50,560 nucleotides of DNA from an uncultured Sphingomonadales bacterium. GTDB lineage: Bacteria; Pseudomonadota; Alphaproteobacteria; Sphingomonadales; Sphingomonadaceae. This document shows positions 37,587 to 50,425 of this stretch, piece by piece. The notes below the pieces were generated by a model. It saw only the letters and a list, made by a program, of their open reading frames with translations, searched no databases and was not told the origin of the DNA. The position numbers were made by a program, and so were the translations under genes. The stretch spans positions 1-50,560 of the forward strand of contig CAINGT010000025.1 of the NCBI GenBank assembly GCA_903848655.1. The letters run 5' to 3'. Each line of letters starts with the position of its first letter. Positions within the stretch are counted from its first letter, which is position 1.

Positions 37587-38910
37587 CGCGGGCGGGGCCG
37601 CGCCCGACCGTTTTGCCCGCCAGCTGACGCTGCGCGATCTCGTGGCGTATGGCCTTGCCTATATTGCGCCCATCGGGGTGCTATCGACGCTCGGGCTGGT
37701 GTGGTCCGCCGCGCATGGGATGATCGCGCTCGCCTATTTGCTGGGCGGGGTGTGCATGGCGTTTACCGCGTTCAGCTATGCCGCGATGGTGCGCGAAGTG
37801 CACAGCGCCGGATCGGTCTATGGCTTTGCCCGCGTGGTGCTGGGGCCATTTGCCGGGTTTATCGCCGGGTGGATGATCCTGCTCGATTATCTGCTGATCC
37901 CGGCGTTCGTCTATGTGGTGATGGCGGTGGCGCTGGGGCAGTTGCTGCCGATGATCGACCGGGGGGTGTGGATCGTTCTACTGGCGGGGTTTACCACCAC
38001 GGTCAATTGGTTTGGAATGCGGTCAACCACGCGTGTCTCGCTGGGCGCGGTGGTGGGGCAAGTGGTGGTGATGGTCGCGCTGATCGGGCTGGCAGGCGTG
38101 GTGCAATGGCAGCGGCACGGCGCGGGCGGGCTCGGGCTGGCCCCGTTCTGGCACAGCCCGTTCAGTCTTTCGGCAGTGCTGGCGGGCACGTCGATCTGCG
38201 TCATGTCATTCCTGGGGTTCGATGCGGTGTCCACGCTGGCCGAAGATACGGCCGACCGCAGCGGGCGCACTTTGGGCCGCGCGATCCTGCTGGTGCTGGC
38301 GTTTGCCACTGCGCTGTTCGTGATGGCGGCGTGGGTCTTGGGCAATGCAATGGCGGGGGTGCAATTCAACAGCCTTGATGCTGCGGCTTATGAACTCGCC
38401 GCGAACCTTGGCGGGGTGTGGTGCGGGTTGGCGCTCGCCTGGGCTTATGCGCTGCTGGTGGGGCTGAGCAATGCGCTGCCGATGCAAGTCGGGGTGGCGC
38501 GGGTGCTCTATGCGATGGCGCGCGACCGGCAATTGCCCGGCGCGCTGGCGCGGCTGCACCCGCGCCACAACACCCCGCACGTGGCGATGCTGGCTTCGAC
38601 CGGCGTCTCGCTGGCGGTGGCACTGTGGTTGCGCGGCGATGTGGACCGGCTGGCGGCTTTCGTCAATTTTGGCGCGCTGTTCGGGTTTGCGCTGATCCAT
38701 GTCTGCGTGCTGGTGCATTTTGCGCGCGCTGCGCGGCGCAATGGGCTGGTCCATGTCGCATCCCCGCTGCTGGGGATTGCGGTCGTCGCGGCAATCCTGT
38801 CGGGGATGAACCAGTCCGCGCTGCTGCTGGGCGGGGCGTGGCTGATCGCCGGGCTGGGCTGGTGGTGGTTGCAGGCGCGCCAGATCGGCGATGCGGTTGC
38901 ACCGGGCTGA
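37579..38910 (+). CDS. APC-superfamily amino acid/polyamine permease
   Basis: 443 residues, about 12 membrane helices. The first helix region LTLRDLVAYGLAYIAPIGVLS carries the family's substrate-binding break, and SFLGFDAVSTLAEDTADRSGRTLGRAI is the conserved loop after helix 6. The start is GTG at 37579 or TTG at 37573; both overlap the amidohydrolase gene, so translation is coupled. It resembles putrescine/amino acid importers. With its partner it suggests use of acetylated polyamines as carbon and nitrogen source. Confidence 0.88.
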   Translation: MADAGGAAPDRFARQLTLRDLVAYGLAYIAPIGVLSTLGLVWSAAHGMIALAYLLGGVCMAFTAFSYAAMVREVHSAGSVYGFARVVLGPFAGFIAGWMILLDYLLIPAFVYVVMAVALGQLLPMIDRGVWIVLLAGFTTTVNWFGMRSTTRVSLGAVVGQVVVMVALIGLAGVVQWQRHGAGGLGLAPFWHSPFSLSAVLAGTSICVMSFLGFDAVSTLAEDTADRSGRTLGRAILLVLAFATALFVMAAWVLGNAMAGVQFNSLDAAAYELAANLGGVWCGLALAWAYALLVGLSNALPMQVGVARVLYAMARDRQLPGALARLHPRHNTPHVAMLASTGVSLAVALWLRGDVDRLAAFVNFGALFGFALIHVCVLVHFARAARRNGLVHVASPLLGIAVVAAILSGMNQSALLLGGAWLIAGLGWWWLQARQIGDAVAPG

Positions 38911-38976
38911 AGCGCGCCCTTGTGCATGGCGCTGGGGCAACTATGATCGCGTGCAAACAACTATGCCGGGGAAAGA

Positions 38977-39441
38977 ATGCCGATGCCCATCGCTGCCACC
39001 GTCAACGGCAAAGCGGTTACGCTCCACGCCGATGAAGACACCCCTTTGCTGTGGGTCTTGCGCGAAGAACTGGGGCTGACCGGGACCAAATTCGGCTGCG
39101 GCATTGCGGCTTGCGGGGCGTGCAGCGTGCATATCGATGGCGAAGTGGCGCGGTCGTGCAGCGTGCCGGTCGGCAGCGTGGCGGGCAAGGCGATCACCAC
39201 GATCGAAGCGCTGGGCCAGCCGGGCGCGCCGCACCCGTTACAGGCCGCATGGATTGCGCATCAGGTACCACAATGCGGCTATTGCCAATCGGGCCAATTG
39301 ATGGCCGCCGCCGCGCTGCTCAAACAGAACCCGCACCCCGATGATGCCGCCATCGACGCGGCCATGACCAATATCTGCCGCTGCGGCACATATGTTCGCA
39401 TCCGCGCGGCCATCCACGCGGTCGCGGGGGCAAGCGCATGA
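38977..39441 (+). CDS. [2Fe-2S] subunit of molybdenum hydroxylase (IorA/xanthine dehydrogenase family)
   Basis: 154 residues. The N-terminal plant-ferredoxin-type cluster is seen in [19 protein letters not shown] followed by VARSC. The second [2Fe-2S] cluster domain has [10 protein letters not shown] and [11 protein letters not shown]. The length and two-subunit pairing fit isoquinoline 1-oxidoreductase alpha-type enzymes. Start ATG 38977 follows GGGGAAAG. It overlaps the large subunit gene as ATGA. Electrons go to an external acceptor, as no FAD subunit is encoded beside it. Confidence 0.92.
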   Translation: MPMPIAATVNGKAVTLHADEDTPLLWVLREELGLTGTKFGCGIAACGACSVHIDGEVARSCSVPVGSVAGKAITTIEALGQPGAPHPLQAAWIAHQVPQCGYCQSGQLMAAAALLKQNPHPDDAAIDAAMTNICRCGTYVRIRAAIHAVAGASA

Positions 39442-41633
39442 AACTGCAACGCCGCTATTTTCTGTTCGCGGGTGCCGGTGCACTCGGTGCCGGGGTGTTC
39501 GGCCTCTGGTGGGGTGACCGCGCCGCGCTGACGCGGGCCAAAGCACTGACGGCTGGCGAAGGGCAAAGTTCGTTCGGCGGTTGGCTCAAGATCGGGGCGG
39601 ATGACACTGTAACGATCTATTCGCCGCATATCGATTTCGGCCAAGGGTCGCACACCGCGCTCGCGCAAATGCTGGCTGATGAACTCGATGCCGATTGGGC
39701 GAAAGTGCGCGTCGAACAAGCCCCGGCGGATTATGCCTTCGGCAATACCGCTTTGGCCAAACTGTTCGTGCCGATGATGTCGGGGCATCCCGATCTGGTC
39801 AAACACCTGCCCGATACGGTGTTTTCGCTGCTCGCGCGCAATGTGCCGCTGCAGATCACCGGGGGGTCATCGGCGATTCGCGGTACCGGGCAAGTGGGGT
39901 TCCGCGTGGTCGGGGCCGCCGCGCGCGCGGCCTTGATCGCCACGACGGCAGAACGGCTGAATGTGCCCGCCGCCGAACTGGTCGCCGCGCACAGCCGGAT
40001 CAGCCATGCCGCATCAGGACGCGTGCTGCGCTATGGCGAACTCGCCGCCGCTGCGGCCAGCCGCACGCTGCCCCATGATCCCGTGCTCAAGACCCCCGGC
40101 CAATTCCGCCTGATCGGCAAGCCGGTGGACCGCTTTGACATTCCCGCCAAAGTCGATGGCAGCGCGCGCTATGGCATTGACGTTGTGTTGCCCGACATGC
40201 GCGTGGCCACCGTGATCGCCGCACCGGTGCGCGGCGGCAAATTGCTGGCGGTCGATCATGCGCCCGCGCTGGCGGTGCGCGGGGTGGAAAAAGTCATCGC
40301 GCTCGACAATGCGGTGGTGGTGGTGGCGAATGGCTATTGGCCCGCGCTGAAAGGGGCGCGCGCGCTCGCGCCCAAATTCAGCGATGGCGGCCATGGCAAG
40401 CTTGACAGCGCGGGCATATTTGCGGCGCAAGCCGCGCTGATCGATACGGCCAAGCCCGATCACGCTTATGGTTCGGGCGATGTCGCCGCCGCGCTCGCCA
40501 GTCCTGGCGTGCGCCCGTTAAGCGCCGAATATCGGGTGCCGTTTTTGCATCAGGCGGCGATGGAGCCGTTTGCGCTGACCGGGCATTTTGCCCAAGGCCA
40601 CCTGACCGTATGGGGCGCAACGCAAGACCCGATCCAGACGCGCAACTTGCTGGCAAAATTTGCCGGGCTGTCGGTCGATCAGGTCACGTTTCACCCGATG
40701 ATTATGGGTGGCGGGTTTGGCCGCCGCTTTCCACCTTATACGCAGATCATCGAACAGATCGCGCGGGTGGCGATGCAAGTCGATCACCCGGTCAAGATCA
40801 TCTGGTCGCGCGAAGAAGACGTGCGCCAAGGGGCCTATCGCCCGCAATCCTCCGCGCGGTTGCGCGCCGCGCTCGGCCCCGATGGCCGGATTGCCGCGTG
40901 GCAGACCGACTATGCGCAATTCGCCGATGCAGAGGCGGAAACGGTGTTCCCCTATCAGGTCGCGGCCACCGCGCGGCGGCATTACACCTATATCTCCAAC
41001 CAGGTCGATGCTTATTGGCGCTCGGTCAATTCCACGCAACTGGGGTTTTACACCGAAAGCTTTATCGACGAACTGGCGCATCTCGCGGGCAAAGACCCCT
41101 ATCAGTTTCGCCGCGCGCATCTGCCCGAAGGGGGGCGGCATCGCGCGGTGCTCGATGCCGTGGCCAGCCGCAGCGGCTGGGGCACGCCGCTGGCACCGGG
41201 CCGGGCGCGCGGCATTGCGCTGGTCGAAAGCTTTGGTTCGATCTGCGCGCACGTGATCGAGGCCTCGGTTGATCCCGATGGCACGCCGCGCGTCCATGCG
41301 GTGACCGCCGTGGTCGATTGTGGAATGACGGTAAACCCGCGCAACGCCGAAGCGCAAGTTCAGGGCGGTATCCTGATGGGCCTGTCGAGCGCTTTGGGCG
41401 AAGCGATCACGCTGACCGCAGGCGCAGTCGATCAGAGCAATTTCAGCGATTATCCGGTGCTCAAACTGCTTGATGCCCCCGTGATTGCGGTGCACTTCAT
41501 CGACAGCGGCGCGCCGATCGGGGGCTTGGGTGAACCCGGCCTGCCGCCTGCCAGCCCGGCATTGGCCAATGCGCTGTTTGCCGCGACGGGTAAGCGGATT
41601 CGGCACTTGCCGATTGGTCGCCAGTTGGCGTGA
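39438..41633 (+). CDS. Molybdopterin-binding subunit of molybdenum hydroxylase (IorB type)
   Basis: 731 residues. The N terminus [20 protein letters not shown] resembles a Tat signal, so export of the folded holoenzyme is likely. Two aldehyde oxidase/xanthine dehydrogenase molybdenum-binding domains follow, with [13 protein letters not shown] near 420 and the catalytic-glutamate region [10 protein letters not shown] near the C terminus. The substrate may be an N-heterocycle or an aldehyde and cannot be told from sequence. The gene is coupled to its [2Fe-2S] partner. No XdhC-like maturation gene lies in the window, so cofactor sulphuration must come from elsewhere. Confidence 0.92.
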   Translation: MKLQRRYFLFAGAGALGAGVFGLWWGDRAALTRAKALTAGEGQSSFGGWLKIGADDTVTIYSPHIDFGQGSHTALAQMLADELDADWAKVRVEQAPADYAFGNTALAKLFVPMMSGHPDLVKHLPDTVFSLLARNVPLQITGGSSAIRGTGQVGFRVVGAAARAALIATTAERLNVPAAELVAAHSRISHAASGRVLRYGELAAAAASRTLPHDPVLKTPGQFRLIGKPVDRFDIPAKVDGSARYGIDVVLPDMRVATVIAAPVRGGKLLAVDHAPALAVRGVEKVIALDNAVVVVANGYWPALKGARALAPKFSDGGHGKLDSAGIFAAQAALIDTAKPDHAYGSGDVAAALASPGVRPLSAEYRVPFLHQAAMEPFALTGHFAQGHLTVWGATQDPIQTRNLLAKFAGLSVDQVTFHPMIMGGGFGRRFPPYTQIIEQIARVAMQVDHPVKIIWSREEDVRQGAYRPQSSARLRAALGPDGRIAAWQTDYAQFADAEAETVFPYQVAATARRHYTYISNQVDAYWRSVNSTQLGFYTESFIDELAHLAGKDPYQFRRAHLPEGGRHRAVLDAVASRSGWGTPLAPGRARGIALVESFGSICAHVIEASVDPDGTPRVHAVTAVVDCGMTVNPRNAEAQVQGGILMGLSSALGEAITLTAGAVDQSNFSDYPVLKLLDAPVIAVHFIDSGAPIGGLGEPGLPPASPALANALFAATGKRIRHLPIGRQLA

Positions 41634-41711
41634 TGGCGGGTGGCTTTTTGGGGTGTTGGCGGCAGGTGATGTTCAAAGCGGGGGCGTGGCTCGCGCTTGC
41701 ACCCAGCCGAT

Positions 41712-41754
41712 AGCCCCCACCCCCAACCCCCTCCCCTGAAGGGGCGGGGGCTTT
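41712..41754. terminator. Bidirectional terminator between convergent genes
   Basis: AGCCCCC (41712-41718) and GGGGGCT (41746-41752) frame an inner CCCC-TGAA-GGGG hairpin, followed by TTT. The position between the molybdenum hydroxylase and peptidase genes, which converge, supports termination for both. It matches the hairpin at 17-38. Confidence 0.7.
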
Positions 41755-41757
41755 GTG

Positions 41758-43194
41758 TTACCGGCGGGTCGCGAAATCGTGGACCAGATCATAGAGGAAT
41801 GCTCGCCCCCGCATCAGCGCGGTGATCTCGACATGTTCGTTCACGCCGTGGATGCCGTTGTAGTCGGGGTTGACCCAGATTCCCGGAACGCCATACGTCG
41901 GGATGCCCACGGCTGCGAGGTAAATGCCATCAGTGGCACCGGTTGACATCGTCGGCAGCAGCGGCACTTTGGGGAAATGCCGCGCGATCATGGCCTCAAT
42001 CGGGGCGATCACTGCGGGGGAAAGCGGCGGCGCGCTGCCCTGCACGTGATCGGGGTAGAGCGTGGTCACGGTCACGCCCGGATCGCCAATCGCCGCGACC
42101 AGCGCGGCGCGCACCGAATCATAGCTGTGCCCCGGCAGGATGCGGCAATTGACGATGGCCCCGGCGCTTTGCGGCAGCGCATTGGTGGCATGGCCGCCAT
42201 CGAGCATCGTTGCCACGCAGGTCGTGCGCAGCGTGGCGTGCATCGTGCGGTCATGGTCGAGCACGGCCACCGCTGCGGCAAACGCCGTGCTGTCGGGCGG
42301 CGCGCTGGCGACGGTCTGCATCGCCGCCCCCACCGCGCCGCCAAACAGCGCACTGCCTTTGGCAAAGAACGCGCGCGTGGTATCGTTCAGTTCCGCCGGA
42401 AAGTCGTGGTCGCGCACGCGGATCAGCGCGTCGGACAGGCGATAGATCGCATTGTCGCGCAGCGGGATCGAGCTGTGCCCGCCGGGGCTGTGCGCCTCTA
42501 GCCGGTAATCCTGCGACGCCTTTTCGCCAACTTGCAGCGTTTGCACCACCAGACGCCCGCCTTCGATCAGCGCTTTGCCATCGGTGCGTCCGCCGCCGCC
42601 TTCGTTGAGCGCGAATTCGGCATCGATCAGGTCGCGCCGGTTTTGCGCCAGCCATTGCGCGCCATTGAATGCGCCGCTGGTTTCCTCACCACAGGTCAGC
42701 GCGAGTTTGAGCGTGCGGCGGATCGCCACGCGCCCCGCTTTCAGCCGCGCCAAAGTATCGACCCACACCGCCGCCATCGCTTTGTCATCAAATGCGCCGC
42801 GCGCCCAGAAATAGCCATCGCGCTCGGTCAGCACGAACGGGTCCGACGCCCATTCGCCACGCGGCGCTTCGACCACGTCCAGATGCGCCAGCAGCAGGAT
42901 TGGCCGCGCGCGGGGGTCGCTGCCGGGCAGGATCGCCACCAGCCCGCCATCGCGCGGGTGCTCCGGCGGGGCGAAATAGCTGATCTGATCGGCGGCAAAC
43001 CCAGCTTCGGTCAGCCGCGCGCCCATGCGCTGCGCCGCCAGCGTGCAACTGCCCGCGCTATGCGTGGTATCGGTTTCGACCAGCGTTTTGAATGTCGCGC
43101 GGAATGCGGCTTCACCCGTGTCGGTGGCGGCATGGGCGACGGGTGCGATCAACGCGGCGGCGGCCAGAATCAGGCGCTGGAATGGGCGGTTCAT
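41758..43194 (-). CDS. Secreted M20-family metallopeptidase
   Basis: 478 residues. Signal peptide MNRPFQRLILAAAALIAPVA. Zinc-binding motifs of the M20 group: LLLAHLDVVEAP, FWARGAFDDKAM, LTCGEETSGAFNG and a dimerisation domain starting SPGGHSS. Probably a carboxypeptidase or dipeptidase in the periplasm. The ATG at 43194 gives the signal peptide; a longer frame begins at 43248. Divergent from gyrB across 104 bases. Confidence 0.92.
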   Translation of the reverse strand: MNRPFQRLILAAAALIAPVAHAATDTGEAAFRATFKTLVETDTTHSAGSCTLAAQRMGARLTEAGFAADQISYFAPPEHPRDGGLVAILPGSDPRARPILLLAHLDVVEAPRGEWASDPFVLTERDGYFWARGAFDDKAMAAVWVDTLARLKAGRVAIRRTLKLALTCGEETSGAFNGAQWLAQNRRDLIDAEFALNEGGGGRTDGKALIEGGRLVVQTLQVGEKASQDYRLEAHSPGGHSSIPLRDNAIYRLSDALIRVRDHDFPAELNDTTRAFFAKGSALFGGAVGAAMQTVASAPPDSTAFAAAVAVLDHDRTMHATLRTTCVATMLDGGHATNALPQSAGAIVNCRILPGHSYDSVRAALVAAIGDPGVTVTTLYPDHVQGSAPPLSPAVIAPIEAMIARHFPKVPLLPTMSTGATDGIYLAAVGIPTYGVPGIWVNPDYNGIHGVNEHVEITALMRGRAFLYDLVHDFATRR

Positions 43195-43226
43195 GGCGGC
43201 GACTATGCCAGCAAACCGGCGAATGA

Positions 43227-45806
<2,580 letters not shown>

Positions 45807-45850
45807 CGCAAAATCGCGCCGCGCTGTGACCACCCCACCCAACAGCTTTG

Positions 45851-45887
45851 CCCCCTGTGGGGGAGATGTCAGCCCGCCGGGCTGACA
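45851..45887. terminator. Tandem hairpins downstream of gyrB
   Basis: CCCCC-TGT-GGGGG at 45851-45863 is followed by TGTCAGCCCG and CGGGCTGACA around one base (45867-45887). They are likely gyrB transcript ends. From 45807 to 46519 (713 bases) I see only these and other hairpins, no gene. Confidence 0.6.
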
Positions 45888-46071
45888 GAGGTGGCAAGCG
45901 GCGCAGGACCAAGCGCAGCGCAACAGAGCCATTGCCCCCGGGGGAATTCCCGACATCGTCAATTGGATATGCTTTCCCCGACCCACCAGATGGCGTTCAA
46001 TTCCCTCGCCGCGTTTGCGCCACGCCTGCTCCCTGTGGGCTTCGCCGGTTTCAGCAATGACCAGAAACACA

Positions 46072-46109
46072 CCGGCCCGCGTTGCCGCATTCGTGGCAAC
46101 GCGGGCCGG
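46072..46109. repeat. Perfect 15-bp inverted repeat
   Basis: CCGGCCCGCGTTGCC (46072-46086) is complementary to 46095-46109 with an eight-base loop. A stable RNA hairpin; no T-tract follows. Confidence 0.85.
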
Positions 46110-46227
46110 CAGCGATCACCCGTTCGCCAAGCTGCTGCACGCGGCGTTCGTTCAGTTGCTTCGCCGTGTCGGCGAGCGCCTTCATCCTCGCTTGAGAGGT
46201 GATGCGGCGATAACACTTGTAATGCGG

Positions 46228-46269
46228 CTAGAGCGGAATGCGATTAGATTGAATCGCATTCCGCTCTAG
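46228..46269. repeat. Perfect 18-bp inverted repeat
   Basis: CTAGAGCGGAATGCGATT (46228-46245) is complementary to 46252-46269 around an AGATTG loop. Such CTAGAGCGG-type palindromes recur in alphaproteobacterial intergenic regions; here it begins the repeat zone to the left of the DUF4132 gene. Confidence 0.85.
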
Positions 46270-46309
46270 AGTCTTTGTTTTCGCGTGATTTATTGAGAGC
46301 AGCAGGCCG

Positions 46310-46373
46310 CCGAAGGTAAAATCCGGTGCCCACTTTTTACCTTCGGTGGACTGCGGCTCGCATCATACTCTAG
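46310..46373 (-). repeat. Dispersed repeat, left copy flanking DUF4132 gene
   Basis: The reverse strand reads GATGCGAGCCGCAGTCCACC, then GAAGGTAAAAAGTGGGCACC. It matches the right-hand copy at 50364-50410 at most positions, in the opposite orientation. CCGAAGGTAAAA and TTTTACCTTCGG also form an internal palindrome (46310-46346). The plus strand ends in GCATCATACTCTAG at 46360-46373. Confidence 0.85.
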
Positions 46374-46519
46374 ATCGGTCGGCCAGAAAATGGCGAAGTG
46401 AAGCCACAATTTCCGGTCAGACTATGCCGGAACGGCATGAAGCTGCGGTTGTAAGTTGCCTTGTTCCGGTGATGGAACCAAAGTACCACTATCAAGGGTG
46501 TTTGCATCGGGGGTAAACG

Positions 46520-49500
46520 ATGAGATTCTTGGCCTGGGTGGGGCAAACAATCCTTGGCCACAAGCCCGCTGATAATCGCGCGCCGACAAGCAGCGCGCGC
46601 GCGTCACAAGCGGCAAATGGCCTGGGTGGGCTGGCGCTTGAGATCGCGCGGCTTGATCTGATAAAGCAAGGGTGTGCTGCCTTGGCCACCCAACATGTGC
46701 TGATGCGGGCCAATCCGGAATTGCTTGACGCCCTGCACACGGTCTGCAGCAACGCTACGAGCCGCACTTATCCGGAGTGGTGTAACAGCACGGACAAGGA
46801 TGCGGCGGAACGCGCCAGCAATATCGCGCTGGCTAGCGGGGAGGTCGTTGACCCAGAGATCGTCGCGCGCTTTATCGCGCTGCGGCAGGCGTCAGGCCAC
46901 GGCCTGTTCAGACACGCGGGTTGGGACAAAGTGCCAACGCCTGTCCTGTTGCTGGTTGATGCGATCAGGTCCGGTCTTTACGCGGCTTCGCAGGATAACG
47001 GCGGCAGTATCCCCGTCCATCGCATCATTTCGACCGATTTCCTGCTCAAACTGATCCGGGCTGCGGGCGGCGATATCACCGATTTGTTCTTCGTGCTGTT
47101 CAAAGGGCGCGGCTATAACGCCGAGCCAGACCTGACTTTGGCGCATTGGCGCGAGTCCGAGCGCCTCGGCGAACTGGCCCGCGCCGCGCCGGACAGCTTT
47201 GCCACCGCCGCGCTGCGGATCGGCGGTGTTAACCTGGGTGCGCTGCTGGATGCAGCGCGGAACATAGGGATCGACGGTACGCCCGCCATGCGCGCTTTGC
47301 TGGTTGCGCTGCTGGGCAAAGGTCAGGGCAAGATCGAGCGCCAGCATGGCGTGCGCAGTCTGGCGCTGCTGGCCGAAGCGGACCTTCACGCACTGGTAAC
47401 CGAGGGCTTTGCAACCGGCGATATCGAAACGCGCCATGGCCTGGTCGAAGCCGCAGGTCGCAACGGTGGCGCATCGCTGCTCGCCCTGCTGGTCGAACTG
47501 GGGGCGAAGGAACGGGCCGGCAAAGTCAAGGCGGCGATCGCCACTTGCATCGAAAGCGCAAACGCCCGCACCGAGCCAGCGTCCTTAGCAGGCGTGGCGA
47601 CGCCCGGCTACCCGGCGATCGACGGCCGTTTCATCGCCATTCCGCCGCTTTGCCTGCCACCTGCAGAGCCGGTACCACCCGCGACAGCGCCCGAGCGCGA
47701 CGCCTATCTGGCGATCATCGCCGCGATTCAGGCGGATAAGGCCACCAAGCTTGCCGCCATATCAGGGCCAGGCCACAGGGACTATGCCAGCAACTTGCCG
47801 TTGCAAGCAGAACAGATCGAAGCAACGTTTGCCCTGCTGACCGAAGGCCGCGCGCAGCGTTCGGAACTCGTCGCCGATGTGAACAATTGGGTCCGCGCCA
47901 ACGACCAGGGAATCGCATGGTTCACGGCGATTCTCGACAATCGGCCGCTGGGCGTGGCGGCGCGAGTGGTTTTGGCCAGCTCTTTCAATGTGCTGGATTC
48001 GATCGCTCGCGGCAGACGCCTTTACGATTATCAAGAGTTCGGTGTTGATCGCATCCTCGGATGGATCGAATCCGGCCAGTTGGGGCTGCGCGAGCTCTAT
48101 GCCATCGAGGACGAAATAGCGTTGTGCCGCGCAAAGCCGGGAGAACAGCCCCAGGCCATCTCAAGCGGCCAAGCCCTCCTGCACGCGCTCATGATCCAGC
48201 AGAACAGTTGGCATAGCGATCCGCTGCTCCCGCGCAGTTTCACGTCGCTGCCGCGCGATGCGGTCTGGCCGCTGATTGCCGACAATTTCGCACTGCTTGA
48301 TGAAGCCTTTGGACTGGTATCGTCAGAACAGGCGAGCCCGCTTTCGTCGAGCCGGGCGATGGCGCTGCTCGCGCTGTTGCCTGCGGTACCCCGGCGCTAT
48401 CTGCCCCGCCTGCTCGAACTCGGTCTGACCGGCAAACGCGCCGAACAACAGGCGGCGATGGCGCTGTTGCACTCGGCCAGCGATCTGGACAGCCGACTGG
48501 CGGCGGCACTTGACGATTCGCGCCAGCACGTGCGCGCCGCTGCCGCAAAGTGGTTGGCCGATATCCGCGCGACCGGCAGCGAAGCCGCATTGCGCAAGCG
48601 GCTAAATCAGGAAAAGTCCGATCCGGTCCGCGCGGCGCTAATCATCAGCCTGCAGCGGATGGGTTTTAACTTGTCCGACGTGATCGGGCCCGCCGTCCTG
48701 ATCGCCGCAGCCGAGGCAGCGGGCGCCAAAGCGACTGCGGCCCTGCCCGCATGGCTTATCGCGCACAGTCTGCCTGTGCCGCATTTCCGCGACGGTTCGA
48801 CGGTCCCGCCACTGGTCGTCCGCCACTGGCTGGCGCTGGCGATCCGGCTGAAAGACCCGGCAGCCAGCGGGCAGTTCGGGATCTATCTCGATCAATTGCG
48901 CGATGAAGACGCGCGCATGGTGTCGAATTGGGTGCTCGATAGCTGGATTTCCTTCGACACCCGGACACCAAGCCAAGAAGAGGCGACGGCATTTGCCAAG
49001 GCGGTTTATGGCAATTTGGTTGTGTATGACGGGTCGAAGGCAGTTCGCGGGTCCGAATTGCCGAGCGACCAGCAGGCCGTGCTGATTGCGAATATTGCCC
49101 GGGAAAAAGCCAACGAACTGGTCAACTCGGGTGCCGAAACCAAGGGTCTGCTTGCGCTTGCCTGCCGGGCCGATCCGGTCTGGGCGGCCAACCGCGTGCG
49201 CTGGTTCCTCAAAAAACACGCGCGACGGACCAGCCAGGCGGTGGCGTTGTTCGAAGTCATGGCCGGGATCGGCCAGCCCGCTACGCTGCAAGTGGTGATC
49301 GCCGCCTCGGTCCGGTCCAAGCAGAAAGGAACGCAAGCCCGCGCGGCCGAAATCGCCGCTCGCTATGCCGAAGATCGCGGCTGGAGCGTGACTGATCTGG
49401 CTGATCGCACGGTCCCCACCGCCGGGTTCGACGATGACGGCGTGCTCGAACTGCCCTGCGGCGAAGATGGCAAGCTTTACACCGCCCGGCTTGATGCCAT

Positions 49501-50353
49501 GCTGGCGATCCACGTGTTCAACCCCGACGGCAAAGCGGTGAAAGGGTTGCCCGGCGGTGACGATGAAGCAACCCGCGAAGCCAAAAAGGCCTTCTCCGCC
49601 GCCAAGAAAGAGCTGGCACAAGTCATCGACCTGCAAGGCAGTCGGCTGTTCGAGGCAATGTGTGTCGAACGCGCCTGGCCGGTGGACGATTGGCGGCTGG
49701 CGTTTCACGACCATCGTGTCATGCGCCGTCTGATCGAGCGGCTGGTGTGGCAGGGGCTGGACGACAATGGCGATCCGCTTGGCCTGTTCCGGCCAACGCA
49801 AGAGGGTGATTTCACCGATGCTGAGGACAATCCGGTGGCAATCGATGACTTTGCCAAAGTCCGCCTTGCGCACGGTGCGCTGGTCGATGCCGCTACGTGT
49901 GCGGCGTGGTCGGCGCACCTGACGGACTATGAAATCAAGCCCTTCCTCGCGCAGTTCGATGCCGTGCGCGCGCCTTTGACCGACGATGCGCGCGAGGCCG
50001 AAGCCATCTTCGACCGGCAAGGCTGGAAGGCTGACAGCATGACCTACCGTGGCTTGTCCGAAAAGCGCGGCTATCAGCGAGTCACCGGCGATGGCGGCGG
50101 GTGCAACGAATATGCAAAGACATTCCCCAGCCACGGCATCACCGCCACGATCCGCCATACCGGGTCTTACGCGGTCGATGAGAACAATGCGGTCGCGCTG
50201 AAAGAGCTGCGCTTCGCAAAGGAAGGCCATCGCGGCACGTTTCGCCTGAAAGACGTACCGCCGGTCATGCTGGCCGAATGCCGAGCAGATTATCACGCCA
50301 TCGCGGCCAAGGGTGCCTTTGATCCCGAGTGGAAAAGCATTTCGCCGTGGTGA
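46520..50353 (+). CDS. DUF4132-domain protein (YehI/MolR-like)
   Basis: 1277 residues. No signal peptide. The middle (about 610-720) contains HEAT-like helical repeats, for example ALDDSRQHVRAAAAKWLADI. The C-terminal ~240 residues have the DUF4132 pattern: RLAFHDHRVMRRLIERLVWQ near 1060, then IKPFLAQFDAVR and a closing YHAIAAKGAFDPEW. E. coli relatives YehI/MolR were named molybdate metabolism regulators without a proven mechanism and lie near MoxR-AAA and VWA genes. No such partners are visible here, as the next gene is a transposase fragment. The start at ATG 46520 is preceded by CGGGGGTAAACG. Both sides carry copies of a dispersed repeat, suggesting mobilisation as a unit. The function is unknown. 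Confidence 0.78.
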   Translation: MRFLAWVGQTILGHKPADNRAPTSSARASQAANGLGGLALEIARLDLIKQGCAALATQHVLMRANPELLDALHTVCSNATSRTYPEWCNSTDKDAAERASNIALASGEVVDPEIVARFIALRQASGHGLFRHAGWDKVPTPVLLLVDAIRSGLYAASQDNGGSIPVHRIISTDFLLKLIRAAGGDITDLFFVLFKGRGYNAEPDLTLAHWRESERLGELARAAPDSFATAALRIGGVNLGALLDAARNIGIDGTPAMRALLVALLGKGQGKIERQHGVRSLALLAEADLHALVTEGFATGDIETRHGLVEAAGRNGGASLLALLVELGAKERAGKVKAAIATCIESANARTEPASLAGVATPGYPAIDGRFIAIPPLCLPPAEPVPPATAPERDAYLAIIAAIQADKATKLAAISGPGHRDYASNLPLQAEQIEATFALLTEGRAQRSELVADVNNWVRANDQGIAWFTAILDNRPLGVAARVVLASSFNVLDSIARGRRLYDYQEFGVDRILGWIESGQLGLRELYAIEDEIALCRAKPGEQPQAISSGQALLHALMIQQNSWHSDPLLPRSFTSLPRDAVWPLIADNFALLDEAFGLVSSEQASPLSSSRAMALLALLPAVPRRYLPRLLELGLTGKRAEQQAAMALLHSASDLDSRLAAALDDSRQHVRAAAAKWLADIRATGSEAALRKRLNQEKSDPVRAALIISLQRMGFNLSDVIGPAVLIAAAEAAGAKATAALPAWLIAHSLPVPHFRDGSTVPPLVVRHWLALAIRLKDPAASGQFGIYLDQLRDEDARMVSNWVLDSWISFDTRTPSQEEATAFAKAVYGNLVVYDGSKAVRGSELPSDQQAVLIANIAREKANELVNSGAETKGLLALACRADPVWAANRVRWFLKKHARRTSQAVALFEVMAGIGQPATLQVVIAASVRSKQKGTQARAAEIAARYAEDRGWSVTDLADRTVPTAGFDDDGVLELPCGEDGKLYTARLDAMLAIHVFNPDGKAVKGLPGGDDEATREAKKAFSAAKKELAQVIDLQGSRLFEAMCVERAWPVDDWRLAFHDHRVMRRLIERLVWQGLDDNGDPLGLFRPTQEGDFTDAEDNPVAIDDFAKVRLAHGALVDAATCAAWSAHLTDYEIKPFLAQFDAVRAPLTDDAREAEAIFDRQGWKADSMTYRGLSEKRGYQRVTGDGGGCNEYAKTFPSHGITATIRHTGSYAVDENNAVALKELRFAKEGHRGTFRLKDVPPVMLAECRADYHAIAAKGAFDPEWKSISPW

Positions 50354-50363
50354 GCAAGTGCGT

Positions 50364-50425
50364 GATGAGAGCCGCAATCCACCGAAGGTAACAAGCGGGA
50401 ACCGGTTTTTCGCATCATGCTCTAG
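50364..50425 (+). repeat. Dispersed repeat, right copy flanking DUF4132 gene
   Basis: GATGAGAGCCGCAATCCACC then GAAGGTAACAAGCGGGAACC and GGTTTTTCGCATCATGCTCTAG-type ending. It matches the left copy at 46318-46364 inverted, and its AACCGGTTTTT core matches the tandem units at 30362-30515. It ends in GCATCATGCTCTAG (50412-50425), a direct repeat of 46360-46373 with one mismatch. Confidence 0.85.
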
